From contig MU832175.1 in NCBI GenBank assembly GCA_029204225.1, forward strand, positions 1 to 64,000: a stretch of DNA of 64,000 bases, in the 5' to 3' direction. A program made the position numbers and the translations under genes. Positions 1 to 11,920 of the stretch are shown here, in pieces. Within the stretch, counting starts at the first letter, position 1; every line of letters starts with the position of its first letter. This stretch comes from Diphasiastrum complanatum (lineage: Eukaryota > Streptophyta > Lycopodiopsida > Lycopodiales > Lycopodiaceae). The notes under the pieces were generated by a model. That model did no database searches and was not told where the DNA came from. It worked only from the letters and a program-made list of their open reading frames with translations.

Positions 1-190
1 GTAAAATTAAAAGCCTCATAACTCTGTTTCATTGCACTTGCTACAATGCACTTGAGACTATTTTATGAATTACTCCTAAAGCTACCAAATGACCCCAAGA
101 TATTTCTCCTGTGGTTTGATATGTATAAACTGCATTTATTGATCAGTCATTGCGTTTAGACTTCAACTGTGTGATCTTGTGTTGCTGCAG
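1..190 (+). other. Intron of the GAUT gene (3' part)
   Basis: This AT-rich stretch ends in a TTGCTGCAG acceptor just before the GAUT exon at 191. The exon begins inside a codon (one base of a split codon), so an upstream coding exon must exist outside the window. Confidence 0.7.
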
Positions 191-1708
191 TGTGCCTGAA
201 AGGGTAAAGTTAATGGAGTATATTATGGCTAAAGCAGACGATCAACTATATGACTGTACCGAAATGGTAGAGAAGATGAAACTCCTCCTGCACATGGAGG
301 AGGAAACATCAAGGAGTCTAAGGAAAGAAAGCTTATTTTTGAGTCAACTGGCTGCAAAAACTATCCCTAAAGGCCTTCACTGTTTATCAATGCGATTAAC
401 TGTGGAGTATTATTTGCTGGCATCACATGAACACAAATTGCCTAATCAGGGCAATTTGGAAGATCCCACTCTCTACCATTATGCACTATTTTCCGACAAT
501 GTTCTGGCAGCAGGTGTCGTCGTGAACTCCACCGTGTTTCATGCAATGGTATACTATGCATCATTTCCTGTTGATTTTGATTGTAGTCAGACACTGTTGT
601 TTTTTTACAAAGATGGCTTAATCAGGTGCTCAATAATAGTAGCAGTGTTTCAGGCTTCACACAGCATATATATCTGCTAGTATAAAATTGGTGCAGTGAG
701 TACAAGTTTGTACAATGCACTTGACAGATGTATGCACTTGTTCACGGGGAACAATTGTGATTGTGGACAGGATCCTGAAAAACATGTGTTCCATGTAGTC
801 ACTGACAGATTGAATTATGGAGCTATGAACATGTGGTTTCTTAAGAATCCGCCTGGGAAGGCAACAATACATATTGAAAATGTAGACAGCTTCACATGGT
901 TGAACTCATCGTATAGTCCTGTTTTACGGCAGCTTGAATCTGCTGCTATGAGAGAGTATTATTTCAAAGCCAACCAACCAGAGCACCTTGCTCCTGGTCT
1001 TAAATTTCGAAATCCAAAATACTTATCCATGCTCAACCATCTACGCTTCTATCTTCCACATATTTATCCAAAATTGGACAAGATATTATTTCTGGATGAT
1101 GACATTGTTGTTCAAAAAGATTTAACTCCACTTTGGAGTATAGATATGCGTGGGAAAGTCAACGGTGCTGTTGAGACATGCGGAGCAAGCTTTCATCGCT
1201 TTGACAAATACCTGAACTTCTCAAATCCACTTATCTCGAAGCAATTTGATCCAAATGCTTGTGGATGGGCCTATGGAATGAATGTCTTTGATCTGCAGCA
1301 GTGGAAAAAGATGGATATTACAGGCATTTATCACAAATGGCAGGAAAAGGTTAGTAGATTTGCTTTCTACTTTTTCATCTAAGATAGCATTCCATTTTTT
1401 TCTAAGCTCTGAATTCTTTTTTTTTTTCTCAGAATGAGGACAGAATGTTATGGAGGCTGGGCACGCTACCTGCTGGTCTACTGACATTCTACAACTTAAC
1501 ATTTTCTTTGGAAAAGCATTGGCATGTATTGGGCCTGGGATACAGCGCCTTGGTCAGCTCAAAGGAGATTGAAAATGCAGCAGTTATCCATTACAATGGC
1601 AATATGAAGCCTTGGTTAGAGATAGGCATGGAAAAATACAAACATTACTGGAGGCGCTATGTGAAGCTTGATGAACCTTTTCTGCAGCAATGCAATGTCA
1701 ATTTGTGA
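191..1708 (+). CDS. Galacturonosyltransferase, GT8 (GAUT family), 3' part; exons 191-548, 771-1349, 1433-1708
   Basis: GAUT enzymes are Golgi type II proteins that transfer galacturonic acid from UDP-GalA to pectin (homogalacturonan). Exon 191-548 follows a TTGCTGCAG acceptor and encodes the conserved stem with LAAKTIPKGLHCLSMRL and FSDNVLAAGVVVNST. Its donor is GTATAC at 549. Exon 771-1349 starts DPEKHVFHVVTDRLNYGAMN and carries the metal-binding LDDDIVVQKDLTPLW and GWAYGMNVFDLQQW. Its donor is GTTAGT at 1350. Exon 1433-1708 follows a T-rich CTCAG acceptor and gives LGTLPAGLLTFY, HYNGNMKPW and the end DEPFLQQCNVNL, then TGA. Both junctions inside the gene are phase 0 and give an uninterrupted family-like protein. 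The 5' exons (cytosolic tail, membrane anchor, rest of the stem) lie beyond the left edge. No damage is seen. The member within GAUT1-15 is not assigned. Confidence 0.93.
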
Positions 1709-3740
1709 GATTCAATTTGAGTTCAAAGTCAGGCTATTCGCATTGCGTCTCTCTTGATGTGCGATGAACTGGATCCTGAGTATTTCATTAAACTGCAGTC
1801 ATGGAACGAGTTACGACTAGCATCTCTCTGCAGCAGAAACGCCGGCTATGGGAGTGGAGGTCCAAAGCAAAGAAAGCGAAAGCAGGCAGGATGGGCTAAA
1901 TAGCAGACACCCTGACTGCTTCTTCTGTGAATCAAGCTACTCACAACTCCTTTTTGATGTGCTGGTTCCAGGGTGACATTTTCTATTATTGGGTTTGCAT
2001 AGTGAGATTACTCGAGAGTTCTGGGCAACTCAAAAGGTATTGCAGAACTTATGAGCTGAGGGGATAGGACCAATTGGATGAGTGGGATGCTTTCTGGCAA
2101 ATGACCAGCTAAAGCTGTATGTAGAAATCAAGAGGACATGTAGATCAGGACAATTTTCCTGCATTGTTTCAATGGATTATGTGATATAACGCATTATTAT
2201 TCTTAATACTCGCAAATTCTTTTGATTCTTATTCCTAGATTTTAAGCTAGCAAGTGGTTCTTATTCTTTGGTTGGAGTCAAGCATGAGAAGGATAATGAG
2301 TCTATATGGATGAATTAGTACTGAACATCAGAACTGGGCCATAAGTACATACCCCAAGTGTGTTCGCTCTGACTATTCAACATGCGGACCAAAAAAGCAC
2401 CTCTCCAGGAAGATATGTCAATCTGACAATGCTTCTTCTAAGCAGTCTAGCTGGTGCAGGATTCTGCTATCTGCTACAATTATACAAATTTTTGAAAAAC
2501 ATAGTAGTTATATTTGGAAGCTGTAACAAGCCCTAGTACATCGTCAACAGCTTGCGCGCTGTTTGTTTCAAAGCAGCAAATATAGATCTACTATTGTAAC
2601 TAGGTGGTGATATTTTTGCTCCAATGCCCACATCTGTCGCATATCTCTTGCAGCATTTGCATCTTAATATCCATTGTCTTTATTCCTTTCCCCTCTCATT
2701 GACACCCTGCAAGTTCCTATTCTGGGTTGGTTTGTATGGAGAAAAGTTGCTGATTGCAACCATTTTCTGGCATGAGCATTTTTAGGTCTAGAAGTTGCCT
2801 ACTTCTGGATATACGTTTCAACTGAGAGGGAGGTTCAAAAAGGTCATGGAGATGACGAGTCCGTCTAAATAATGTAGACCCATCTTCAAGTTTTTCGTTG
2901 GATGCCCTAAGAAAAGAAAGTGCGCATTTTTTATACAAGAGACTATGAGATGATTGACATCTGTGGAATGCCAAGTCTTCAATTTTTATTTGTATTTTAG
3001 ATGTACCTCCCTCCAGAGGTAAAATTTGCCGCAAGTGAAATAACCATTAGTTTTGTCCAAAAGTCTCATCCTCAAGTGACAGCATCAGCGATTCTGTCCT
3101 TATGAGACAAAAAACATTTCAGAGATGGCATTACGTCCTGGAAGGCCCGTGGGCCTCGGGCCTTCCACCACACTTAAGGTCGATCATTGAGGCTGTACCT
3201 CTGTATTTCTATGCACAAAGCTTGGCTGTTTAGAAGTAAGGAAGTCTGGTTCCTATTCTAGGCCAGTTGTACAAGGGGCCTACTTCCCTCCCTTGCACGT
3301 CCAATGCAGAACCCCGAGGCATTTAAGCTTGGACCAATCGAATTGCAGCACATCACTGGTGACCTGCAATATTATATTGCTTAACCTGGTCAACGAAACA
3401 ATGCCTCAAAAAATTTCATAGAAAACCCTGTTCAGAAAATTGCTTAATATAAGGTGCGACTGTTATTTGCCCTCAAGTGCAAATGGGTGTGGATGGCCAA
3501 AGGTCTGGCATTGGACAACTCATATCCGTGAACCGGCCAGGACTGTTCACATCTGCAAGAATTTAACATATGGCAGGTGCTAGTTCCAAGCAAAGTCACA
3601 ACAAACACATTAAGTCACAAGAAGAAAAACATGAACCTGCCACCCTTCCCTTAGTAAGAAAAACCTCACATTAAGTAGCACCTTGACACTTGACACTTGA
3701 CACTTCATTTATCCTTTTAAACCAAAGCCTGTCCCCAGGC
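1709..3740. other. GAUT 3' UTR and intergenic DNA
   Basis: The first few hundred bases after the GAUT stop are probably 3' UTR. No convincing gene follows. A 105-codon open frame on the minus strand (2717-3034) has no recognisable motif and is not called. Short inverted segments around GGCCTTCC occur near 3139-3170. Confidence 0.6.
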
Positions 3741-3990
3741 GGAAGGGCCCCGAGGAAAGGGCCTTCCTTGTCGTAATTTCATTTTTTACATTTTTTTGGT
3801 GTCCTTTTTTATTTTTTTACATGCACTTTCCAGTAAGGGTCTGAGGAAGGAGCCTTCCTTGTCATAATTTCATTTCTTACATTTTTTTTTTGTGTTCTTT
3901 TTTGCCGCAATTTTTCTTTTTACATGCACCTTCCAGTAAACATAAAAATAAGTATATTTTTTTTACATGAACCTTCCAGTATAATAAAAA
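3741..3990. repeat. Diverged tandem repeat, about 90-bp unit
   Basis: GAGGAAAGGGCCTTCCTTGT followed by AATTTCATTTT, a T-run and GT-CTTTTTT occurs near 3750 and again, diverged, near 3843. The linking motif ACATGCACTTTCCAGTA recurs near 3820 and 3922, and as ACATGAACCTTCCAGTA near 3965. The block is T-rich with no coding potential. Confidence 0.65.
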
Positions 3991-4234
3991 AATGTAAACC
4001 CGAGGCCGAAGGCCTTTCGCATTGCGGAACGGCTGAGGGTGTGACCTTCTGTGGCGTGAAAACTTTGTTTACTTTTTTTTTTTTCCCATCTTTTTGCTGT
4101 AAATTTTTTGTTACATGTGCCTTCCTCATCCCGGAAAGTGCATGCAAAATATTTTGGAAAAAAAAAGAGGTGCAAAAATTCTGTTCAGTGAGGCACCACC
4201 TTTTTCTTCATGAAAAAGCAAAACAATTTTACGT

Positions 4235-4360
4235 ATTATGGAAGTTGCCGGGCAGAGGACTTTCTACCCGGTAAGGATTTTCAAAAGTTTTTAGGTGACG
4301 CTCGGAGGGGCTGACCCGGGTAGAATGTCCTCTGCCCGGCGCATTCTATTTCATAATAGT
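4235..4360. mobile_element. MITE-like foldback element
   Basis: Arms at 4247-4271 and 4316-4340 are inverted copies matching at 24 of 25 positions around a 44-nt loop (core GCCGGGCAGAGGAC). Weaker outer inverted pairing (TATTATG / CATAATA) extends the element to about 126 bp. No coding capacity. It could be a MITE or the terminus of a larger DNA transposon; the superfamily is not assigned. Confidence 0.6.
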
Positions 4361-4539
4361 ACCTTGACGTTTTTCACATGTACATTATGAAACATAATAA
4401 GCAATTTGACTTTGACTGGCCACTCTGGACGTGCCACATGGCATATATACAGATGCGTAGGGCAGAATGCGCATCACCTCTGTGAAAAATCTATGTAAAA
4501 TCTGTTCAAATAATGGGCACAAGAGTCACAAGGTATTCA

Positions 4540-5290
4540 TTACGTACTTGGAATGGTAAATAGTTAGACGTTATGCACCAATTTGAAGTTTACATGTTGA
4601 TTTTATCTCCAATGTCTAATGATATGCAATGTCACATGTATTTCAACTAACAAATGTTACTATATATTTTTAGTCTTCGACATTAACAAGATGAGAATGA
4701 CTCATAACAATTATTGGTCAATGAACATAAATATACACACAATTATTCAATTACAAGAGTCTTCTCATCATAGTACATAGAGCTATTAACAAAATCTTAG
4801 GTCAAAATCACAAAAAATGAACATTTATGGTTTCGATTCAGAGACAATAAACTAGAAGTTCCACTAAATTACATGCATAATAGAAGTGCCAATATCCATA
4901 GTAGGAAGCTCTCGTTTAGATTCAGAAGTTTCTCTAGAAGGCAAAATCTAACCTCCTAGCAATACTGCTAATCTATCACCAATGTTGTTTGGTGGAAATG
5001 ACATAAACAATTCTTGGCGAGTCAAAGTTGATTGATAGAAAGGTACATAATTAGATGTTATGCACCAATCCGAAGTTTCAATGTTGATTTATTTCAAATG
5101 CCTAAAGATATGCAAAGTCAAATGTGTTTCAACTAACAAGTGCTGCTATATTTTCAGTCTTCCACATCAACAAGATGAGAACGACTCAGAGCAAAAAATT
5201 CTTAGGCCAAATCATAAAAAGTAAACATTTTTCGTATCGATTCAAGGACAATAAACTGGAAGGTCCACTAAACTACATGCATGACAGATA
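4540..5290. repeat. Diverged direct repeat, two copies (about 4550-4885 and 5040-5290)
   Basis: Both copies share, in order, GTTATGCACCAAT, TTTCAACTAACAA, CAACAAGATGAGAA, GACAATAAACT and CTAAATTACATGCAT-like words with substitutions and indels. The left copy contains about 90 extra bases. No coding potential was seen. This looks like an old segmental duplication or two copies of one repeat. Confidence 0.65.
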
Positions 5291-5545
5291 ATCCTTGCAT
5301 CATCCACTACAATATTAATTTCAACAACATTATTCTTGATGAGTATTTTGAAGCCAGGATCATAGATTTTGATCTAATTTGACTAATGAATCCAATTGAA
5401 ACTCACAAAAGCATATACATTAATGGAGATTTTGGAGATCTAGGTTATGTTGCACCTTTGAGCATGCTTGAACATTGGTGGCTACTATTGAAGGAGATAG
5501 GTTTTGAGGCTATTGTTTGATGCTTTTTGGTTTTGGTGACCAAAC
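5286..5545 (+). pseudogene. Receptor-like protein kinase fragment (LRR-RLK type)
   Basis: Translation gives CIIHHYNINFNNIILDEYFE, then ARIIDFDLI*LMNPIETH and NGDFGDLGYVAP. This matches the catalytic loop (HRD-x4-N, here HHYNINFNN), the DFG region (here DFD) and the activation segment of plant LRR receptor kinases such as the BIR group. The catalytic HRD and DFG are both altered and a stop follows DFDLI. A frame change then leads to a KGD-like remnant near 5490. No LRR or ATP-binding part is present. This is a degraded fragment, possibly carried by a transposon. Confidence 0.72.
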
Positions 5546-5592
5546 TTTCATGTTAAGATTGAAATATGGATCTTATTTGCCTCTTTTGGAGC

Positions 5593-5731
5593 AAACAAAT
5601 GAGGCCGATTTGTTATTGTCGCTAATGATATTATGCTTGTAATAATTCTTCTACAATTTTTGAGCCATTCTTGTCCTTGTAATGTGGGATTAGTGCGTGT
5701 ACATGCACTGGTTTTAGTTTTCCATCTATTG
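5593..5731 (-). repeat. Dispersed repeat, also at 35070-35210 (+)
   Basis: Read on the minus strand it runs AATAGATGGAAAA ... ACATTACAAGGA ... AAAAATTGTAGAAGA ... AATATCATTA ... AACAAATCG. The same order of words occurs on the plus strand at 35070-35210. Conceptual translations share NCRRxITSxISLxTITNRP. The origin of the repeat is not recognised. Confidence 0.6.
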
Positions 5732-6784
5732 CATGTGTTCTTGTTGTCATGGCTTGGACATGCCTTGGTCATAGGGGCCGGACCTAACCAAAATAGTAGT
5801 CAAGTAGGACCACGGGGTCATGTGACCATCCGCATGCGGTATTAGCATGTGTGTTGCATTCTAGTATGGGATAGTATGTACATGCACTGTGCTATTGTGT
5901 GGGTGTTAGTTACCATGGGTTAGGGATGCCTACATGTAGTGGACATCCACGGGAGATTGGCATGATCTGTAGAGTGCTTCCATGTGGATTCAGTGCATGG
6001 GCAGGTGCGGTAGGTTCTACGCTCTATATATACCGTCACCCGTGTCCATGAGGATCATGGAGTATAAAGTCCTACACACAAGATACTAGTCTAAGCATGC
6101 CAAACAAAGCAACAACACAAGGGAACGGGTGGTGGATAAACCAACCCAACCAACTATAGAGAGATGAAATACGTAGCAAAAGTGACTTCCTTTGTAAAGT
6201 TAGGTAAATTTTCAGCATGTAATAAGGAAGTTAACTTGGCTTTCTTTCCCTAATTTGCAACTCTAGCCTCTTTCCTAGAGTCATGCCAAGTAGGTGGCTA
6301 GTTAGTCAATTTTCACCTTAAATCTAGGATGTAGGTACTATAAAATAGGAATCACTACCAAATTGACTTGACCAACTCATTAGACTTCATCTAACCTATA
6401 CTAGGGTAGGTTTCCCATGTGGCTCCATGGCCTCACACATGTGGGGCCCACTTATGCACATAATTTACATTATTCTACATGGTTTGACGGCGGTCGAAAT
6501 TAGAGAAAAAAAATAAAAGTATCTTTATAAAGGGTTTTTTAAAATTTTGGAACTCCTCTAATGTCTGCCACCCTTTGATCATTCAACTTTTGTCCAATCG
6601 CCACAAATGCTAACCATCTGATTTTTGATCCAAAGGGAACCAGCTTCAGATAATCTTTCATCCTTTGGTTGAAGTTGTTTTCTGGCCAAACTTCTATCAG
6701 TTTGATATATTTGGATGATACAAAGGTTGCTTGATAGTATAGCCGCACCACCATCATGTTAGAAAACAATGATAAACTTATTAC
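5732..6784. other. Intergenic DNA with an LTR-like TATA region
   Basis: No gene is recognised. CTATATATACC at about 6022, followed by a C/A-rich leader-like tract, resembles an LTR promoter, but no partner LTR was found. At 6517-6562 a motif AAAGTATCTTTATAAAGGG ... TTGGAACTCCTCTAATGT resembles 43228-43276. An 84-codon minus frame at 6539-6793 has no recognised domain. Confidence 0.4.
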
Positions 6785-6981
6785 TGTTGACAACTATTAC
6801 CATCTGTAAGTAGATGTAGGCTAGTCTATAGTCAACTACTAGTTTCTCTCTCTATATTTAGGGTTTAGTGTACTCTTCATTATTTAGAGTAATAATGTAA
6901 TATCGTGATTGTGTGTGCTTCCTCCTTCTTATGGTGATTGGTTATGATGAATGATTGATAGTGCTTATCAGATCATTGACA

Positions 6982-6996
6982 TGGTATTAGAACTCC
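6982..6996 (+). other. Primer-binding site (tRNA-iMet), mutated
   Basis: TGGTATTAGAACTCC differs at two positions from the common plant copia PBS TGGTATCAGAGCTCC and lies directly after a CA-ended LTR candidate. Confidence 0.65.
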
Positions 6997-7654
6997 ACTG
7001 ATCCTGAGTGCCTGCTTATTGGATTTGGCTTGTCACAGGCTTTGGAATGAATTGAGAAATTCCTTCATAGGAAGTGAAAGTGAAGAGAGACAAAGAGTGG
7101 GAAGAAAAGCTCTAAAATTTGTTTAAAATTGGCAAACTATGAGCCTTTGTTGGCTTTTTACAGTTTTCGTAAATTTTCAGACTTTTGGAAGCTGAAAATC
7201 ATTGTTTCTCAATAGAAATCATTGAAACAAGCTACACTGAGTTTACTTCATCTACAACATCTTACAAAACCAAAAAGGGTGGAATTTCAAAAAAATTCAA
7301 CTTCTTCCAAAGATTGGTCTAAAAACACTGTTTCTAAAAAGTTTATTAAGAAACTTGGATTCTTGATCATTTGAAGTGCTGAAAATCACTGTATTCAGCT
7401 TACAAGAGGGCGACCTAGGGCAAGGAGAAATTCAAAAGATCACATTTCATTTGACAGAAAGTTGATTATGTTTGAAGCTGTTTTTTGTTTGAAAAACTTG
7501 TTGAAAACTTTTGGAAAGTTGGAAAATCGCTATATTTTGTCATTATGAGTGTTGATAGGCTCATCGTAGAGCTTGGAGAAGGGCGCCCCAATGCCAATGA
7601 TCAGAAGAAAAAATCAAGTTAGAGAAATATGGAAAATCTGAAGAGAAATCCATA

Positions 7655-7792
<138 letters not shown>

Positions 7793-8430
7793 CTAGTGCA
7801 TCTAAGGGCAGATTTCGGAGCTCCAAGTTGCTCCACGTTGGATTTTGATCAAGATCATTCAACGGTGGAGAACATCCAATCTTGGATGTAGCATTCATTG
7901 GGCCCTCAAACTTCATTTTTTAAAGATTTGAAGTTCTTGAAATTTGCTTAACAAAGAATTGAAGGGCAGAGAGAATTCTTCATTAAAAAACTTCATCTCG
8001 AAGGGTCTTAACTATTTTGACTTTAAGTTGAGGATTGTCCCTTCCTCTTTAGGGCCCTATCCACTGGTGTTTTTTGCAGAAAAACAAAAAACAGAGTGAT
8101 ATTTGAGCATGGAGAACGCAACCATTTTGCAGATTTGACAAAACAAGGCTATCCCAGTGCAATTGCCTATGCATTGATATAAAAATCTTCGAAATTGGAG
8201 ATCTGTGTGCGACGGATAAATTTTTCAAAAAAGGCAATTTTGTCATAATTGCCATTTTTCTAGGTTTAAGGTCATTTTTGAGCCTTTCTAAGACAAAAAT
8301 ATTTAATTTGGCATAACTTTCAATCCATAGCTCGGATTGGAAAGTGGTCAAAGATGTCATTTGTCAATTTCACAATGAATTTTCTACTTTTGCTGTCATT
8401 TTTGCAACCTGGACTCATCTAAGTGCAGTT

Positions 8431-8999
8431 ATGGAAACTCTAAGTGAGAGCATCCTCAATGACTCAAGCAAATTGGAGCCGACAACTGTGCAGTTTGGAA
8501 ATTCAAACTGAAGAACATTCTGATGGAAAAGGAGCTATGGGAGATTGTGACAGGTGAAGAAACAAGGCCAATGATTGAAGAAAATCAACGGGCATTTGAC
8601 AAGAGAAAACGGAAAGCACAGAATGTCATCAGCTTGTCAATCAGAGATGCAATTATTCCCTACATTTTGGATTTGGAAGGACCGAAAGAAGCATGGGATA
8701 CGCTGAAGGCATTGTTTGAGACCAAAAACACATCTCGAGTGTTATTCTTGAAGACGAAGCTGCACACATTATGAATGGATGATGGTGCAACCATTGTTGA
8801 TCACCTATTGATATCCAAGAATAATCCAATGATGGCCCAAATCGAGACAATTGGCATCAAGGTTGAGGTCAAGGATGCGACAATACAAGGCAGAGGAAAC
8901 TTGGGAATTGCCGATATTGCAACAAACCTGGTCATTGGGAGCATGAGTGCTATAAGAAACAAAAGGAGTCAGCTCAGCGGAAAGGCAAATGGTAGGTAG
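8431..8999 (+). pseudogene. Copia gag (UBN2-type) remnant
   Basis: The start METLSESILNDSSKLE is followed by a one-base frameshift near 8475. Then comes NCAVWKFKLKNILMEKELWE and an open stretch with AWDTLKALFETKNTSRVLFL, the hallmark of copia gag. A TGA follows LKTKLHTL at about 8772. The rest of gag is out of frame (ATIVDHLL near 8790) and a zinc-knuckle-like region follows. Non-functional. Confidence 0.8.
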
Positions 9000-9005
9000 C
9001 CAATT

Positions 9006-9790
9006 ATGCTGATTAACATCAATTTGATGATGAATCAATATGAGGATGATGCAGGTGAAAGGTCAAACTTGTTCATTACTACATTAATGACAAGTGATGA
9101 AGCCAAAGATATCGGGTACATCAACAATGGAGCATCCAAGCACATGACTTCGAGGAAGGCGTGGTTTTCAAAATTCAAGGAAATTCACAATGGCGATGAA
9201 GTTGGACAAGCTGATGGCCAATTGCTACCTGTTAAAGGATTTGGAGTGGTACCAGTGAAGCTAGCAAGCGGGATGATAAAGCGAATAAGCAATGTCCAAT
9301 ATGTTCCTGGTTTAGCCAACAATCTACTATCAGTTGGGATGATGGCTGATCAACAACTCAAGGTTGAGTTTGATAGCGACAAATGTCTCGTCAAGGACAT
9401 CAAGAATCACTACAAAGTGATTGCTACAAGATCTAGAGTCAATGAGAATCGACTCTACAATTTGAATGTGAGATCTTTTGATCAAGCTATGGTAAGCATT
9501 GTTGATAGTCGAAGTGATCTTTGGCATCAACTGGTCATATTAGTGCTCAAAGTTTACAGATTTTCAAAAGAGGTAATCTAGTTATTTGATTGCTTGATAT
9601 TTCTTTTGAAGGAAAAATCTGTGAAAGTTTCATTTTTGGAAAACAACACAAACAAAGGCTTCCCAAAAGCGGAGCAAGGAGAGCCACTGGCATCCTAGAT
9701 CTTGTACACAATGATCTATGTGGACCAATGCAGACTAGATCTCTTAGTGGCTGTCTATACTTTTATTCCCGTCGCTGTAAAATATGGTGG
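9006..9790 (+). pseudogene. Copia protease and GAG-pre-integrase remnant
   Basis: The protease signature reads YINNGASKHMTSRKAWF where active elements have DSGA, so the catalytic Asp is Asn. VQYVPGLANNLLSVGMM and ENRLYNLNV mark the GAG-pre-integrase segment. A later frame resumes GKQHKQRLPKSGARRATGIL and LVHNDLCGPMQTRSL of the integrase core, then similarity ends. Frame breaks lie near 9540-9700. Confidence 0.8.
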
Positions 9791-11920
9791 TGAGGCGCTG
9801 GGCTTTGTTTTTGCTCGTTGGCCGGTCCTTGTCGACTCCTTTGGTATTGGTGCTCCCGGTATATCTAGATTATGGAGCTCCTTTACTGATGACTTGTTGA
9901 CACTCTCCATTGTAGTTGGTGGCTCGATTCTTCTTTCTAATATCCTTTATGTGCTTGTGATAGCTGGAATCAGTTAGAAGAACCTTCACTAGAATCTTCT
10001 AACAGTGGCCTTCGTAGCAAGAGCTTAAAGGTCAAAAGGTTAACAATCTGTGTCATAATGATGTGCAATTTTATTTTTGGCAACCAATGATAGGCTGCCA
10101 CATGGCATATGCAAATTTTGATAAGTGCAAAACAAAATTTACAATTATTTTCCCAACATAATATGATGTGGACAAGGACTATCACATGCCAAATGCACAT
10201 TATGCCAGAATGTGCATGTGGTAACGTGTCACTGGGTGTCCACACCCACATTATGTTAGATTATGCATGTGCTATTTGTCAACTCTCATTGGTTGTCCAG
10301 ATGAGATTTGTGGCGGAAGGTTTGAATTCTTAAAATGATATGAAAAATTTGTTTATGAAAGTGAGTCTAAATCAGCACTGGACATTAAGAGTAGTTTCAA
10401 ACCACACTACCTCAAGCACATTTTTTGGACCTGAGAACATTGCCTGCATATTGAGTTGCCAAGGACAACTTTAAAAAAATGAACCAATGGTATGGCAAGG
10501 ATTCAAGCTAGCATGTTAGATTGTTGCCCTTCATTAAGCAATTACAAGGGGAGTGGTCCGTTGCCCTTCAACTCACTTGCCAAGGTTAAAAAAGAAGTGG
10601 CAAGTGAAAGGCTAGGCAAAAGGACTTGTTACTAAAGTTCGAAAGAAGAGTGGTCTATGGCCCTTCAACTCACTTGCCAAGGTTAAAAAAATGGGTGGCA
10701 AGTGAAAGGGCCGAGCAAAGGGACTTGTAACTACTATGAAACAACTCTAAGAGTTTGTGAATCCACATAGAATTGAACATAATCATTAATATCTAATGCC
10801 ACATAGGATTGAATGTCACATGGCACAAGAGTATGAAACATCTTTAAGAGTGCGTGAATCCATATAGAATTGAACATAGTCATTAATATCTAATGAAATA
10901 TGGCACAAGAGGATTGAATGAATGCCATTTTGCAAAGGACGAAGCATATCCTACATGGCATTTGAGTATATTATCAATCCAACAAACACCTTCAGTCACC
11001 CGATTTCTATGGGAGTTTTGGATGAACGCCCTTCCCACCATCACACCCAAAGGTTCCAACCTTGCTCTTGCTAATCTTATTCACTTGTGATATTTGCAAG
11101 AAAAATGCATCTTGGCACTCGAACCGAGGATCAAAGAAGCTTTGGGTACCTACCACCAAGGTAAGCAAGTGAGCCAACCACCTTGGATGATAATTGTCAA
11201 AACAAAAATGTTCACATGATGTGAGGAATTAGATGTGCTTTAGACGAATAATGTGAAACGGACCTTGTCTACCATCAACAACCAAATTTGTTCACGGGAC
11301 CCTCTCTCTCCTTTCCAACTGAGACTGAGAGTCGTCTCTTCTCTTTTTCCGTAGTATCTCGTTGTCTGCCCTCTGCAGCAATGCCAGCCAGCAGCAGCAA
11401 CATCCATCATTTTTCCTTCTTTCCTTTTGCTTCCCAAGGAAGCCAGCCAAGCCCCACACACACACAGTTACCAACACAACAAACAAAATGTCATGAAGAA
11501 GACTCTTTCTTTCCTTCCCTCTTCATCCGAAATAGATATTAAGGAACATAGTCCACCAGAAGCCGATGCACGCCTCTCTGCAAACTCTCAAGAGCTTTGG
11601 CATGCGTGGGCCTTGCTGCTGGCCTGGCCCCTCCCAGAATCGGGCGTTGGTATGGCAGAATCCAGCTGAGTGCTGCTGCCGTATCAATAACTAGTTCTAC
11701 TCATGCTTGCTCTGCGAGCTGCAGCCCTTTTCCAGCTCCTATATTGCTAAACGCAGAGCAGTCTGATTAGCAAATGAAGGGCTGTGAATTGTAGAATAAA
11801 GCATTGTTACAAGTGGAATGTTCAGATACAGAATCTTGGTTTTTCTTGATTTTAGGAGTTCAGTCTACAAACACGATTGATGACTTGATCTTTCAAGGGA
11901 ATACTCACATTGCGGCTCTA
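9791..11920. other. Intergenic DNA upstream of the LRR gene, with tandem duplications
   Basis: No gene is recognised. At about 10545-10735 a ~100-bp unit (TGGCCCTTCAACTCACTTGCC, TTAAAAAA, GGCAAGTGAAAGG, GGACTTGT) is present twice. At about 10738-10905 a second unit (GTGAATCCACATAGAATTGA, TCATTAATATCTAATG) is present twice. The stretch 11240-11920 is probably promoter and 5' UTR of the LRR gene. Confidence 0.6.

Noticed and set aside
2717-3034. 105-codon minus-strand frame
   Set aside because: No recognisable domain, no promoter or splice context, and length compatible with chance.
6785-6981. A complete LTR pair for the copia at 6.8-9.8 kb
   Set aside because: No second copy of the 197-bp candidate LTR was found, so only a 5' LTR candidate is reported.
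11804-11920. Upstream ATG extending the LRR protein by 39 residues
   Set aside because: It would place the signal peptide internally. The extension includes TTTTAG-ended intron-like or leader sequence.
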